Positions 14,452 through 22,608 of a stretch of DNA of 23,740 bases are shown here, piece by piece (the first letter of the stretch is position 1; each line of letters opens with the position of its first letter). Both the position numbers and the translations under genes were made by a program. The notes under the pieces were generated by a model. The model was not told the DNA's origin and searched no databases. It was given only the letters and a program-made list of their open reading frames with translations. The stretch is from the NCBI GenBank assembly GCA_910588985.1, contig CAJURO010000025.1, forward strand, positions 1-23,740, given 5' to 3'. This DNA comes from an uncultured Eggerthellaceae bacterium (GTDB taxonomy: Bacteria; Actinomycetota; Coriobacteriia; Coriobacteriales; Eggerthellaceae).

Positions 14452-15900
14452 TCAGCTGAAAAGGTCTAAATGTTGGGCCAAGAAGGCACAATAGCCTCGA
14501 TATGCCTCGAAGATGTCTGCCTTGCTGGTAACTTCCCAAGGAGCATGCATGCTCAGGACGGCCACGCCTGAATCGATGACGTCCATGCCGAACCGCGCGG
14601 GGATGAAAGCGATCGTGCCGCCGCCTCCCGCATCCACGCGACCAAGCTCGGCTGTCTGGAATGTCACGTTCGCATCATCCATGACGCGACGAACGCGAGC
14701 CATATACTCAGCACGCGCATCGTTCGAGCCGCTCTTTCCTCGCGCTCCCGTGTATTTGTTGAACACGAGCCCACATCCCAAATAAGCTGCATTCTTCGCC
14801 TCGAAAACAGTTCCATATGCTGGATCGACGCCAGCAGAAACATCGGAAGAGAGCATGAAGGAAGATGCAAGCGCGCGGCGAAGCGACAGCGCACCACCCT
14901 GGCCTGCCAGCTCCATGACCTCTGCTATAACATTCTCGAAGAATGCCGACTCCATCCCTGTAGCACCCACGCTACCGATCTCCTCCTTATCGACCAGCAC
15001 GCACACACACGTGCGCATCGGAGCTTTGGTGATATCGAGCTGTGCCCTCAGGGAGGTGAAGGCGCACACGCGATCATCTTGACCATAGCCGATGACCATA
15101 GAACGATCGAAGCCAAGATCGCGCGCGCGACCAGCAGGAACGACCTCGAGCTCGGCAGAAAGGAAATCCTCTTCGGTGATGCCGTAGCGCTCATTCAGGA
15201 GCGCCAAGGTGAGGTCCTTCACGGCATCGGCGCTCTTCCCCAATGGGGTATCTGATGCTTCATCCCTCTCTTGACCGCCCTCCGCCTTCGCTGCAAGGCA
15301 TCTGTTACCCACAAGCAGGTCAAGATCCTCCCCCTCGACTACCTCTGTTCCGCTCTTCTCCATTTGCTTCTTGCCAAGATGCGGCAGGAGATCAGTCACG
15401 CAGAATACGGGATCAGCCTCATCCTCTCCAATGCAGACCTCGACGATCGTGCCGTCGGTCTTTGCCACCACGCCGTGCAGCGCAAGAGGAAGAGCCACCC
15501 ACTGATAGTTCTTGATCCCACCGTAATAATGCGTGTCAAGAAGCACCAAGCCATCTTTCTCATAGAGAGGATTCTGCTTGAGGTCAAGGCGCGGAGAATC
15601 GATATGCGCACCAAGGATATTGAAGCCCTGGTCAAGGGGCATCTCTCCGATATGGATCAGGATGACAGCCTTGCCTTGAGAAGCTGCCCAAATCTTATCG
15701 CCTGGTCCGAGCTTCTTTTGTCTCTGAAGCACTTGCGCTAGCGGCACATAGCCTGCTTTCTCCGCCATTTTGATGATGCTCTGCGCACACTCTCGCTCAG
15801 TCTTGTTCTCAGAGATGAACTCCTTATATGCATTCGCAAGGTCATCCAATGCGCGCATATCCTCTTCACCGTACTTCAGCCATGCAGATTTCCTATCCAT
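14452..15900 (-). CDS. M18-family aminopeptidase
   Basis: This 482-residue zinc aminopeptidase removes N-terminal residues, in this family often Asp or Glu. The metal-site motifs are visible in order: GAHIDSPRLDL (His and Asp), DKEEIGSVGATG (catalytic Glu and Glu ligand), SSDVSAGVDP (Asp ligand) and near the end VLSMHAPWEV (His ligand). The length fits the ~450-480 residue M18 proteins of bacteria. The start MDRKSAW has AAGGAG 5 nt upstream; a 13-codon upstream extension is discarded. It is divergent from rubrerythrin, sharing a 125-base AT-rich intergenic region, and followed by guaB. Confidence 0.94.
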   Translation of the reverse strand: MDRKSAWLKYGEEDMRALDDLANAYKEFISENKTERECAQSIIKMAEKAGYVPLAQVLQRQKKLGPGDKIWAASQGKAVILIHIGEMPLDQGFNILGAHIDSPRLDLKQNPLYEKDGLVLLDTHYYGGIKNYQWVALPLALHGVVAKTDGTIVEVCIGEDEADPVFCVTDLLPHLGKKQMEKSGTEVVEGEDLDLLVGNRCLAAKAEGGQERDEASDTPLGKSADAVKDLTLALLNERYGITEEDFLSAELEVVPAGRARDLGFDRSMVIGYGQDDRVCAFTSLRAQLDITKAPMRTCVCVLVDKEEIGSVGATGMESAFFENVIAEVMELAGQGGALSLRRALASSFMLSSDVSAGVDPAYGTVFEAKNAAYLGCGLVFNKYTGARGKSGSNDARAEYMARVRRVMDDANVTFQTAELGRVDAGGGGTIAFIPARFGMDVIDSGVAVLSMHAPWEVTSKADIFEAYRGYCAFLAQHLDLFS

Positions 15901-16025
15901 TGCGGCTCCTTGTAAATAATGCCTTCGTAATTTTTTCAAATCGACAGCATTTTAATATGTCATTACTGGTATAAAGGCTATTGTATTAAGTCACTCAACC
16001 ACATGCGAATCGAGAGGATGAGATC

Positions 16026-16646
16026 ATGACGATGAAAGTCCGTGACGTAATGCCCAACGCCGAGAACACAACCAACTTCGACATCGTGCCTGAAAGCACG
16101 ACACAGGTTGGAAATACGCTCGAGAACCTGAAGAGCGCCGTCAACGGTGAGACTGGCGCGTCGGCCAAATATGCAGCTTTCGCACGCGTTGCCCGCGAGC
16201 AGGGCTATGAGCAGATCGCTCGTCAATTCGAGGCAACGGGCGCTGCAGAGCAGATCCACATCAAGCTGGAAGTTGCTGAGATCCAAAAGGTCGAACCCGA
16301 CTACACTGCACCAGCTGCGCCTCAGGTCGATGTCGATGAGCTTATGACTGACACGAACCTGATCTCTGGTGCCCTTGGCGAGATCTATGAGACCTCTGAT
16401 ATGTACCCATCATTCATCAAGGTAGCTCAGGAAGAGGGAGAGGCTGGCGCCACACTCGTCTTTACGCGCGCAAAGCTTGCCGAGAGCGTGCATGCTGAGC
16501 TCTACATGGATGCATACAACAACATCGATGCTCCTGATGATCGCGCATTCTATCTTTGCCCTGTTTGCGGCTACATCCACAAGGGCGATGACTTCGAGAA
16601 GTGCCCTATCTGCTTTGCTCCGAAGGCTATCTTCCAGCAGTTCTAG
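16026..16646 (+). CDS. rbr: Rubrerythrin
   Basis: This 206-residue non-heme diiron peroxidase helps anaerobes remove hydrogen peroxide. The four-helix diiron domain carries the ligands NGETGASAKY (Glu42), GAAEQIHI (Glu75/His78), GEIYE (Glu119) and AESVHAELY (Glu153/His156). A C-terminal rubredoxin domain follows, YLCPVCGY...CPICFAPKAIF, with Cys178, 181, 193 and 196. The N-terminus is about 25 residues longer than in short rubrerythrins. AGAGGA lies 7 nt before the ATG. It is a single gene ending at a strong terminator; a -10-like TATAAA lies at 15970-15975. Confidence 0.95.
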   Translation: MTMKVRDVMPNAENTTNFDIVPESTTQVGNTLENLKSAVNGETGASAKYAAFARVAREQGYEQIARQFEATGAAEQIHIKLEVAEIQKVEPDYTAPAAPQVDVDELMTDTNLISGALGEIYETSDMYPSFIKVAQEEGEAGATLVFTRAKLAESVHAELYMDAYNNIDAPDDRAFYLCPVCGYIHKGDDFEKCPICFAPKAIFQQF

Positions 16647-16732
16647 GCGAAGCATCATTTCGTCCTGACATTGCGAAGGACTGGATGCACGCTCACATGG
16701 ACGCTTAGATGCTTACCCTCGCAGCTTTAGAT

Positions 16733-16765
16733 TACGCCGTTCGCTTTGGCGAGCGGCGTATTTTT
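16733..16765 (+). terminator. Terminator of rbr
   Basis: A 12-bp stem (TACGCCGTTCGC with GCGAGCGGCGTA, one T-G pair) with loop TTTG is followed by TTTTT. It is followed by CGTTTGAG exactly as after the terminator at 3919-3953. Confidence 0.93.
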
Positions 16766-16770
16766 CGTTT

Positions 16771-16912
16771 GAGACGTCAGGACGTTGCGGCTTCTCAATC
16801 CACTCGTATATAACGCTTTCTTGCTTTCCCTCGTTGGGCAAAGCCAACTCGGCCGCAAGACGCGTCATATACGATCGCCTTGAGAACCCTCGCTGTCTTT
16901 ACGAACGATCTG
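16771..16912 (+). repeat. Palindromic repeat, diverged copy B
   Basis: This ~142-bp segment shares the ends and a few internal words with copy A (GACGTTGCGG at the start, TATATAACGCT inside, CCCTCGCT near the end). The rest is different sequence folded the same way: TTCTCAA/TTGAGAA (16792-16886), CGTATAT/ATATACG (16805-16873), TCTTGC/GCAAGA and a tip GTTGG/CCAAC (16833-16848). It lies directly after the rbr terminator in the same orientation as rbr. Confidence 0.7.
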
Positions 16913-16946
16913 CTTCGTTTCAATTCATCTTGCTTCTCTCTACTTA

Positions 16947-16985
16947 TAAAAAATGGTTTTCTAATCATCCCTAAAAGAAAACCAT
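16947..16985 (-). terminator. Terminator of glnN
   Basis: On the minus strand a perfect 10-bp stem (ATGGTTTTCT / AGAAAACCAT) is followed by TTTTTATAAG. It lies about 160 bases after the glnN stop, leaving repeat copy A' inside the 3' untranslated region. Confidence 0.8.
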
Positions 16986-17001
16986 GATGGAATAAGAAAG
17001 A

Positions 17002-17147
17002 TACAGGTCGCCGCAAGGATAGCGAGGGCATCATAGATAGGTTCAGATAACGGGAAAGCGCACCCGAGCGGCCTTTGTGCCGCGAGGTAGGTGCGCTTGG
17101 AGCGTTATATGGACCTATCTAGGGTGTCCGCAGCGTCAGGTCGGCTC
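17002..17147 (-). repeat. Palindromic repeat, copy A' (inverted relative to A)
   Basis: This is the reverse complement of 3958-4103 with two substitutions in 146 bases, both near the end distal to glnN. It abuts the glnN stop codon directly and lies before that gene's terminator, so it should be transcribed as 3' untranslated RNA. It can form the same long hairpin as copy A. Confidence 0.92.
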
Positions 17148-19238
17148 TTACGTATAGAAGAGGATTTCGTTGTAGGTCGGCACCGGCCACTGCTCATGTC
17201 CGACGATGATCTCCATCGCGTCGACCGCATCCCGCAGATCATCCATCACGGGAACGATCTGATGCGCATTCATGTTCGCACGCTCCTGCTGATCGGCGAC
17301 TTCAAGCGAGACATAGTGAAGCTCATGGAGCTTCGAGAGCAGCTTGTTTATCCGTGCAGCACCATCGACGAGCGCACGAAGCTTCCGCTCCTGCGCTTCA
17401 AGATCTGCATCAGGAAGCATCTGCTTGATCTTCCAGGTGTTCTCTGCGATCTCAGCCGCAAAACGATTGATGGCCGGAAGATAGTCACGGCGCACGAGAC
17501 GCTTCATCGTACGGATCTCGATGTTCATCGTCTTGTTGTACTTCTCAAGCTTGACCTCGTAGCGGCTTCGAACCTCAGCTTCGTTGAGCACGTTGAACTC
17601 ACCGAACAGCTCGATCGACTTGTCGCTCACGAAGCAAGGCAGGGCGTCAGCCGTCGTCTTATGGTTCGCAAGACCGCGCTTCTCCGCCTCGACCTGCCAC
17701 TCGTCTGAATATCCATCGCCGTTGAAGATGATGCGTTGGTGATCGCGCAGCGTGTTCGCCACATACTCCATCGCGGCAGCATTGAATTCCTCGCCGCTCT
17801 TCCCTTCCATCTCGTCGGCGAACTCCTTCAGAGATTTCGCCATAGCCGTGTTGAGGACCATGTTGCAATCAGACAGGTTCTGGTTGCTGCCAGGCATCCT
17901 GAATTCGAACTTGTTCCCCGTGAAAGCAAAGGGGCTCGTGCGATTGCGGTCGGTGTTGTCCTTAAGGAAATTCGGCAATTCCTCCACACCGAGATCCATC
18001 TCAGCACGCTCAGCTGAATGATAGGACTCTCCCTTGATGATGGCCTGCACGACGCGATCGAGCTCTTCGCCAAGGAAGATGCTCACGATGGCAGGAGGCG
18101 CCTCGTTCGCGCCAAGGCGATGATCGTTGCCAGCGCTCGCAGCCGCCATGCGAAGGAGCTCTTGATAATCATCGACCGCCTGGATGACTCCCGCAAGGAA
18201 GACGAGGAAGCGGAGATTATCGATCGGATTGTCGCCTGGATCGAGCAGGTTCTTGCCATTCGCGCTGAGAGACCAATTGTTGTGCTTCCCAGAACCATTG
18301 ATATGCTCGAAAGGCTTCTCATGTTCAAGACATGTCAGGCCATAATGGCTGGCAAGGAGCTTCATCTCCTCCATCGTAAGGAGGTTCTGGTCGATCGCGC
18401 GGTTCGCATTGGCAAAAAGAGGCGCGAGCTCATGCTGGCACGGAGCCACTTCGTTATGCTTCGTCTTCGCAGGAACGCCCAGCTCCCAGAGCGCTTCGTC
18501 AAGCTCTTTCATGAAGTTGTTGACGCTTGGACGGATGGCGCCGAAGTAATGCTCTTCGAGCTCTTGCCCTTTGCAAGGGGAATAGCCAAAGAGCGTGCGG
18601 CCAGTGAGAATGAGATCGAGGCGCTTTTCATAGTCCTTCTCAGAGATCAGGAAGTACTCCTGCTCGGCACCGAGCGTGACCACGACGCGCTGACGCGGCT
18701 CTCCGAAGAGCGCGAGCACGCGATTGGCCTGAGAATCGATGGCCGCCATCGAGCGAAGGAGCGGCGTCTTCTTATCAAGCGCTTCGCCTGTATACGAGCA
18801 GAAGGCCGTTGGAATGCAGAGCACCTCATCTTTGATGAACGCGTAGCTCGTTGGGTCCCATGCCGTATAGCCTCGCGCCTCGAAGGTGGCGCGCAGCCCA
18901 CCTGAGGGGAACGAAGATGCGTCGGGCTCACCCTGGATGAGCTCCTTGCCAGAGAAGCTCATGATGGCATGCCCGTCATCGATCGGGTCGATGAAGCTAT
19001 CATGCTTTTCTGAGGTGATGCCTGAGAGGGGCTGGAACCAATGGGTGTAGTGCGTTGCGCCAAGCTCGATGGCCCACTCTTTCATAGCGTGCGCCACCAC
19101 ATTCGCCACATCAAGGTCCAGTGCTTCGCCATCTTTGATCGTACGCATCAGCTGCTTGTACGTCGCAGAAGGAAGACGCTCCTGCATTGTGTGCTCGTCG
19201 AACACCTTTGCGCCATAGATATCTTGGACCTTGGACAT
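17148..19238 (-). CDS. glnN: Glutamine synthetase type III
   Basis: This 696-residue enzyme makes glutamine from glutamate, ammonia and ATP. The length and the N-terminal region are those of the large GSIII class. Motifs visible are FPSGGLRATFEARGYTAWDP, LGAEQEYFLI (residues about 189-198, metal-binding Glu), HNEVAPCQHELAP (261-273), HINGSGKHNNWS (312-323, active site) and NRTSPFAFTGNKFEFR. The latchkey-like C-terminal region runs through LHELHYVSLEVADQQERANM to the end. AAGGAG lies 5 nt before the ATG. It is divergent from the PurF paralogue, and its 3' end abuts repeat A'. Confidence 0.97.
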   Translation of the reverse strand: MSKVQDIYGAKVFDEHTMQERLPSATYKQLMRTIKDGEALDLDVANVVAHAMKEWAIELGATHYTHWFQPLSGITSEKHDSFIDPIDDGHAIMSFSGKELIQGEPDASSFPSGGLRATFEARGYTAWDPTSYAFIKDEVLCIPTAFCSYTGEALDKKTPLLRSMAAIDSQANRVLALFGEPRQRVVVTLGAEQEYFLISEKDYEKRLDLILTGRTLFGYSPCKGQELEEHYFGAIRPSVNNFMKELDEALWELGVPAKTKHNEVAPCQHELAPLFANANRAIDQNLLTMEEMKLLASHYGLTCLEHEKPFEHINGSGKHNNWSLSANGKNLLDPGDNPIDNLRFLVFLAGVIQAVDDYQELLRMAAASAGNDHRLGANEAPPAIVSIFLGEELDRVVQAIIKGESYHSAERAEMDLGVEELPNFLKDNTDRNRTSPFAFTGNKFEFRMPGSNQNLSDCNMVLNTAMAKSLKEFADEMEGKSGEEFNAAAMEYVANTLRDHQRIIFNGDGYSDEWQVEAEKRGLANHKTTADALPCFVSDKSIELFGEFNVLNEAEVRSRYEVKLEKYNKTMNIEIRTMKRLVRRDYLPAINRFAAEIAENTWKIKQMLPDADLEAQERKLRALVDGAARINKLLSKLHELHYVSLEVADQQERANMNAHQIVPVMDDLRDAVDAMEIIVGHEQWPVPTYNEILFYT

Positions 19239-19317
19239 AGTGGCTCCTTATAGAGTTGTCGCATACTGCGTCAAAGCAGCGTGTAGTCATCATATTTTAC
19301 GTCAGAAGAGATACGTT

Positions 19318-19332
19318 TCGAAAAGTTTTCGA
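19318..19332. promoter_or_regulatory. Palindrome between glnN and the PurF paralogue
   Basis: TCGAAAAGTTTTCGA is a perfect 7-bp inverted repeat around one base, 80 bases from the glnN start within the divergent promoter region. It could be an operator; no known regulator is matched. Confidence 0.35.
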
Positions 19333-19470
19333 GCAGATGAGCCTCTTGGCATCGCATCCGAAAACACCTGCTTCAAAAACCTATCCATCTGCCATTTCGC
19401 AAAATCGCAAAAGTGCCCAGGCGTGTGCAATGTATACTTCATGTGTAAGAGGCAAACCGGGAGGTTCATT

Positions 19471-20895
19471 GTGGGCGGTTTCTTTGGGGCAGTATCTCAT
19501 CATGATGTTGTGCTCGACGTGTTCTTCGGAGTGGACTATCACTCGCATCTCGGAACAAGGCGCGCAGGAATGGTCATCTACGATGCCGAACGCGGTTTCC
19601 AAAAGGAGATCCACTCGATCGAGAACACGCCATTTCGCTCGCGCTTCGAAGACGACCTCGATAATTTCAAGGGCAACAGCGGCATCGGATGCATCTCGGA
19701 TACCGACCCTCAGCCCTTGCTCGTGCGCTCGCACCTTGGAACCTTCGCCATCACAACGGTTGGCATCATCAACAATGCTGAAGCGCTCCTCAGCGACTTC
19801 TTCGCTGATGGCGAGAAGCAATTCATGGCGCTCTCGTCAGGCAAGGTGAACTCCACTGAGCTCGTCGCCGCGCTCATCAACCAGAAGGGCTCCTTTGTTG
19901 AAGGCATCAAATATGCCCAGGAAAAGGTCGATGGCTCGCTCACGCTGCTCATCATGACCCAAGACGGTGACATCATCGCCGCACGCGATGCAGTGGGTCG
20001 CCTGCCTGTTCTCATCGGAAAGAGCGAAGAGGGGTACTGCGTTTCGTTCGAATCGTTCGCCAGTGACAAGCTTGGATACCCCGTCGATCATGAGCTCGGC
20101 CCCGGCGAGATCGTGCGCATTGACGCAGATGGCTGGGAGATGCTCTCGCCTCCTGGCGACAAGATGCGCATCTGCGCGTTCCTTTGGGTCTACTACGGAT
20201 ACCCGAACTCCAACTATGAAGGGGTCAATGTCGAAGTCATGCGCTATCGCAATGGCGCCATCATGGCTCGCGACGAGAAGGCAACGTGCGGCATCCCTGA
20301 GCTTGATTACGTTGCAGGCGTGCCGGACTCTGGCGTACCACACGCAATCGGATACAGTCAGGGAGCGGAGCGTGCCTTCGCCCGTCCCTTCATCAAGTAC
20401 ACGCCTACCTGGGCGCGTTCCTTCATGCCAAGCAACCAAGAAGTGCGCAATCGTGTTGCGAAGATGAAGCAGATCCATATTCCAGAGCTCATCAAGGATA
20501 AGCGCTTGCTGTTCGTGGACGATTCGATCGTGCGTGGCACGCAGCTTCGCGAGACCGTGGATTTCCTCTATGAATGCGGTGCTGATGAGGTTCATATGCG
20601 CAGCGCCTGTCCTCCCATCATGTTCAGCTGCAAGTACTTGAGCTTCTCAAGCTCGAAATCCGACATGGAGCTCATCGGCCGAAGGATCGTCGACCAGCTT
20701 GAAGGCGCAGCAGGGCTTGAGCATCTTCAGGAATATGCTGACAGCTCGACCGAACGCGGGCAGTGTCTTCTGCGCTCGATCTGCGAGCAAATGGGATTCG
20801 ACTCCCTCCGCTATCAATCCTTGGAAGGCATGATCGAAGCTATCGGCATCCCGCCTGAGCGCATTTGCACATACTGCTGGACAGGACGCGAATAG
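19471..20895 (+). CDS. Amidophosphoribosyltransferase paralogue lacking the N-terminal nucleophile
   Basis: This 474-residue protein is a PurF homologue. True PurF starts with a Cys nucleophile (CGIFG) that hydrolyses glutamine; this one starts MGGFFGAVS, with Gly in that place. The transferase half retains the PRPP loop (LFVDDSIVRGTQL, about 347-359). Four Cys (235, 387, 466, 469) correspond to the iron-sulfur ligands of Bacillus-type PurF. The GTG start is chosen since GGGAGG lies 6 nt upstream and it gives the family's N-terminus; longer in-frame starts add unrelated residues. It is divergent from glnN. Similar GGFFG proteins occur in other anaerobes as a second PurF-like gene. It may use ammonia or serve a regulatory role. 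Confidence 0.85.
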   Translation: MGGFFGAVSHHDVVLDVFFGVDYHSHLGTRRAGMVIYDAERGFQKEIHSIENTPFRSRFEDDLDNFKGNSGIGCISDTDPQPLLVRSHLGTFAITTVGIINNAEALLSDFFADGEKQFMALSSGKVNSTELVAALINQKGSFVEGIKYAQEKVDGSLTLLIMTQDGDIIAARDAVGRLPVLIGKSEEGYCVSFESFASDKLGYPVDHELGPGEIVRIDADGWEMLSPPGDKMRICAFLWVYYGYPNSNYEGVNVEVMRYRNGAIMARDEKATCGIPELDYVAGVPDSGVPHAIGYSQGAERAFARPFIKYTPTWARSFMPSNQEVRNRVAKMKQIHIPELIKDKRLLFVDDSIVRGTQLRETVDFLYECGADEVHMRSACPPIMFSCKYLSFSSSKSDMELIGRRIVDQLEGAAGLEHLQEYADSSTERGQCLLRSICEQMGFDSLRYQSLEGMIEAIGIPPERICTYCWTGRE

Positions 20896-20910
20896 CTCAA
20901 CGCACAGCAC

Positions 20911-21103
20911 GTGTTTCTTTAAGGCTCTGTTAACCCAAGCTGGATCTATTGCGCTTGAAGGTTGCCATATGATGATGAAAGCGAGGTAAGCCAAAGGAGC
21001 TGAGAGACTTATGTCTCGAGGCGACGACGCGGCGAGACTTTCATTCATCATATGACAACCTATTGTGTGTCCAATCTGGGTTAACAGAGCCTTAAAGAAA
21101 CAC
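20911..21103 (+). mobile_element. Foldback (MITE-like) element with 27-bp perfect terminal inverted repeats
   Basis: Bases 20911-20937 (beginning GTGTTTCTTTAAGGCTCTG) are exactly inverted at 21077-21103. Inside, GGTTGCCATATGATGATGAA near the left is matched, imperfectly, by its inverse near the right, and the centre holds GAGAC-TTAT-GTCTC, so the whole 193 bp can fold back. There is no transposase. No direct target duplication is obvious. A partial relative is at 1-91. It lies 15 bases after the PurF-like stop and may also act as that gene's transcript end. Confidence 0.85.
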
Positions 21104-21224
21104 ATCACAGAGCTAAGCGCCTGCATGACAGGTATGGCATGTGGGCATGGCAAGGGCGTGCCATCGCGGTACACCCGTGCTTCGCGCGTTCTCTGAGAGA
21201 GATGCTCCCTCTTTCATCCCCTTG

Positions 21225-21345
21225 TTATCTTCAATCTCAACGATATTTGTTATTTTATTTACCCATTCTTATTGATTTATTTCTAAAATGGTATATTATT
21301 TTATACCAAATGTTAGTAATTATATAAAAATTGTAAAGGAACGTT
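21225..21345 (+). promoter_or_regulatory. AT-rich promoter region with palindrome upstream of the radical SAM gene
   Basis: This stretch is strikingly AT-rich compared with its surroundings. It contains TTGATT and TATTAT at roughly promoter spacing (16 bases), and a perfect 7-bp palindrome, TGGTATA-6-TATACCA (21289-21308), overlapping the -10 region, a likely operator. A further run, TATATAAAAATTGTAAAGG, lies closer to the gene. The intervening 21104-21224 shows no gene. Confidence 0.5.
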
Positions 21346-21365
21346 TACACCGGAAGGAGACAGCC

Positions 21366-22595
21366 ATGCGTCTTTCCGATAACGTCACCGTATTCCAAGC
21401 TGGACCTTTCTCCCTTATCGGCAATCTAGACACAAGCTACGTCATCGGCCTTACCGAGGATGGTGCACGCGTCTGCGAACGCATGAGCCATCAAGATGTT
21501 GCAGAAAGCGAAGTTGCCGAGATTGACGATATGCTCCTTGCGCATTTGAAGGCAGGAGGCTTCATCGAGGGTATCTCCAGAACCGCCTCTGAGCCTGCAC
21601 GATCAGCCTATCTTCACGTGACGCCACGCTGTAATCTCTCTTGCGTAGGCTGTTATTCGCGTCGCCAAGATGATGCGGCCTCCGATCTGTCGCTTGATGA
21701 ATTGTGCTCCATCGTTGACCGTCTTGCCTCTGCAGGCGTGAAGCGACTCATCATCTCAGGCGGAGAGCCCTTCCTACGAGAAGATCTTCCTGAGCTCATT
21801 CGCCATGCGAAGCTTGATGCGCATATAGAGCATGTCGATATCCTCACCAATGGGACATTCGTGCCAACTACGGCGCTCGACAAGCTCATCGGCATCGTTG
21901 ATCGAATCTGCGTCTCATTCGATGGGCCAAACCAGGGATCAGCTGCCTATCTTCGCGAACAGCAGCGGTTCGACACCCTTACCGATACTGTAAGAACAAT
22001 ACAGGCCGCAGGCATTCCCACGCACATTATTGCGACCATCCATGCTCTGAACATGGATGACATCCCTGCTTACAAGCAGCTTGCTGCTGAGCTTGATGCA
22101 ACAGTGAGCTTCAGCTTGCTCTCCGCACCTGAAGACGACTCGCAAACTGCCTCCCTCATTCCAAACGATGCGGCCCTCAAGAACCTTGCCCATGCCCTCT
22201 TCGGTGCATCCATGCTCTCAACTGATCCCGCAGGCGGCCCGTTGAGCACGTCGCTCTCTGTCTGCTCGCTCTGCGGTGCAGGCAATACGAACATGAGCGT
22301 TGATGCAAAAGGCGCGCTCTATCCCTGTCATATGCTGCACTACGATGAGCTCAAGATGGCCTCGATGCTCGATGAATCTATCGATGAGCTGTGTGCGAAC
22401 AATCCCTTCGCTCATATCAGCGTTGACAGTATCCCCGAATGCGCCTCATGCGACATTCGCTATCTTTGCGGCGGCGGGTGTCGCGCACGCGCTTTCTATG
22501 CCACAGGCAATGCATATGCCCGTGATCCTTACTGCGCTCTTATGAAAGAGCATCATTCGATTCTCTTCAAAGCCTTGTTCGCTATGACTCAGTGA
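21366..22595 (+). CDS. Radical SAM/SPASM peptide-modifying enzyme with PqqD-like N-terminus
   Basis: This 409-residue protein has three parts. Residues about 1-75 resemble a PqqD-like winged-helix peptide-binding domain (LIGNLDTSYVIGLTEDGARV...LLAHLKAGGFI). The radical SAM core carries CNLSCVGC (Cys89, 93, 96) and GGEP (132-135). The C-terminal SPASM domain has Cys300, 303, 321, 359, 362, 368, 372 and 390, enough for two auxiliary iron-sulfur clusters. Such enzymes form thioether, C-C or similar links in short peptides. The ATG of MRLSDN has GGAAGGAG 6 nt upstream; an in-frame extension over AT-rich sequence is rejected. A 28-residue peptide gene begins 13 bases after its stop and is the likely substrate. 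Confidence 0.92.
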   Translation: MRLSDNVTVFQAGPFSLIGNLDTSYVIGLTEDGARVCERMSHQDVAESEVAEIDDMLLAHLKAGGFIEGISRTASEPARSAYLHVTPRCNLSCVGCYSRRQDDAASDLSLDELCSIVDRLASAGVKRLIISGGEPFLREDLPELIRHAKLDAHIEHVDILTNGTFVPTTALDKLIGIVDRICVSFDGPNQGSAAYLREQQRFDTLTDTVRTIQAAGIPTHIIATIHALNMDDIPAYKQLAAELDATVSFSLLSAPEDDSQTASLIPNDAALKNLAHALFGASMLSTDPAGGPLSTSLSVCSLCGAGNTNMSVDAKGALYPCHMLHYDELKMASMLDESIDELCANNPFAHISVDSIPECASCDIRYLCGGGCRARAFYATGNAYARDPYCALMKEHHSILFKALFAMTQ

Positions 22596-22608
22596 AAGGA
22601 GGTGTGCC

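Noticed and set aside
16795..17034. Short minus-strand frame in the rbr-glnN intergenic region
   Set aside because: It runs through repeat copy B and the glnN terminator, without a ribosome site.
18018..18905. Plus-strand open frame of 295 codons opposite glnN
   Set aside because: Antisense shadow of the GSIII coding sequence, caused by codon bias.
21012..21054. A 14-codon peptide (MSRGDDAARL...) inside the foldback element behind AGGAG
   Set aside because: Spacing is long, it lies in a palindromic repeat and the right half is constrained by base pairing, so coding is not supported.
20911..21103. IS6-family end suggested by GGCTCTGTT
   Set aside because: The inverted repeat extends outside this word, there is no 8-bp direct duplication and the sequence diverges right after it.
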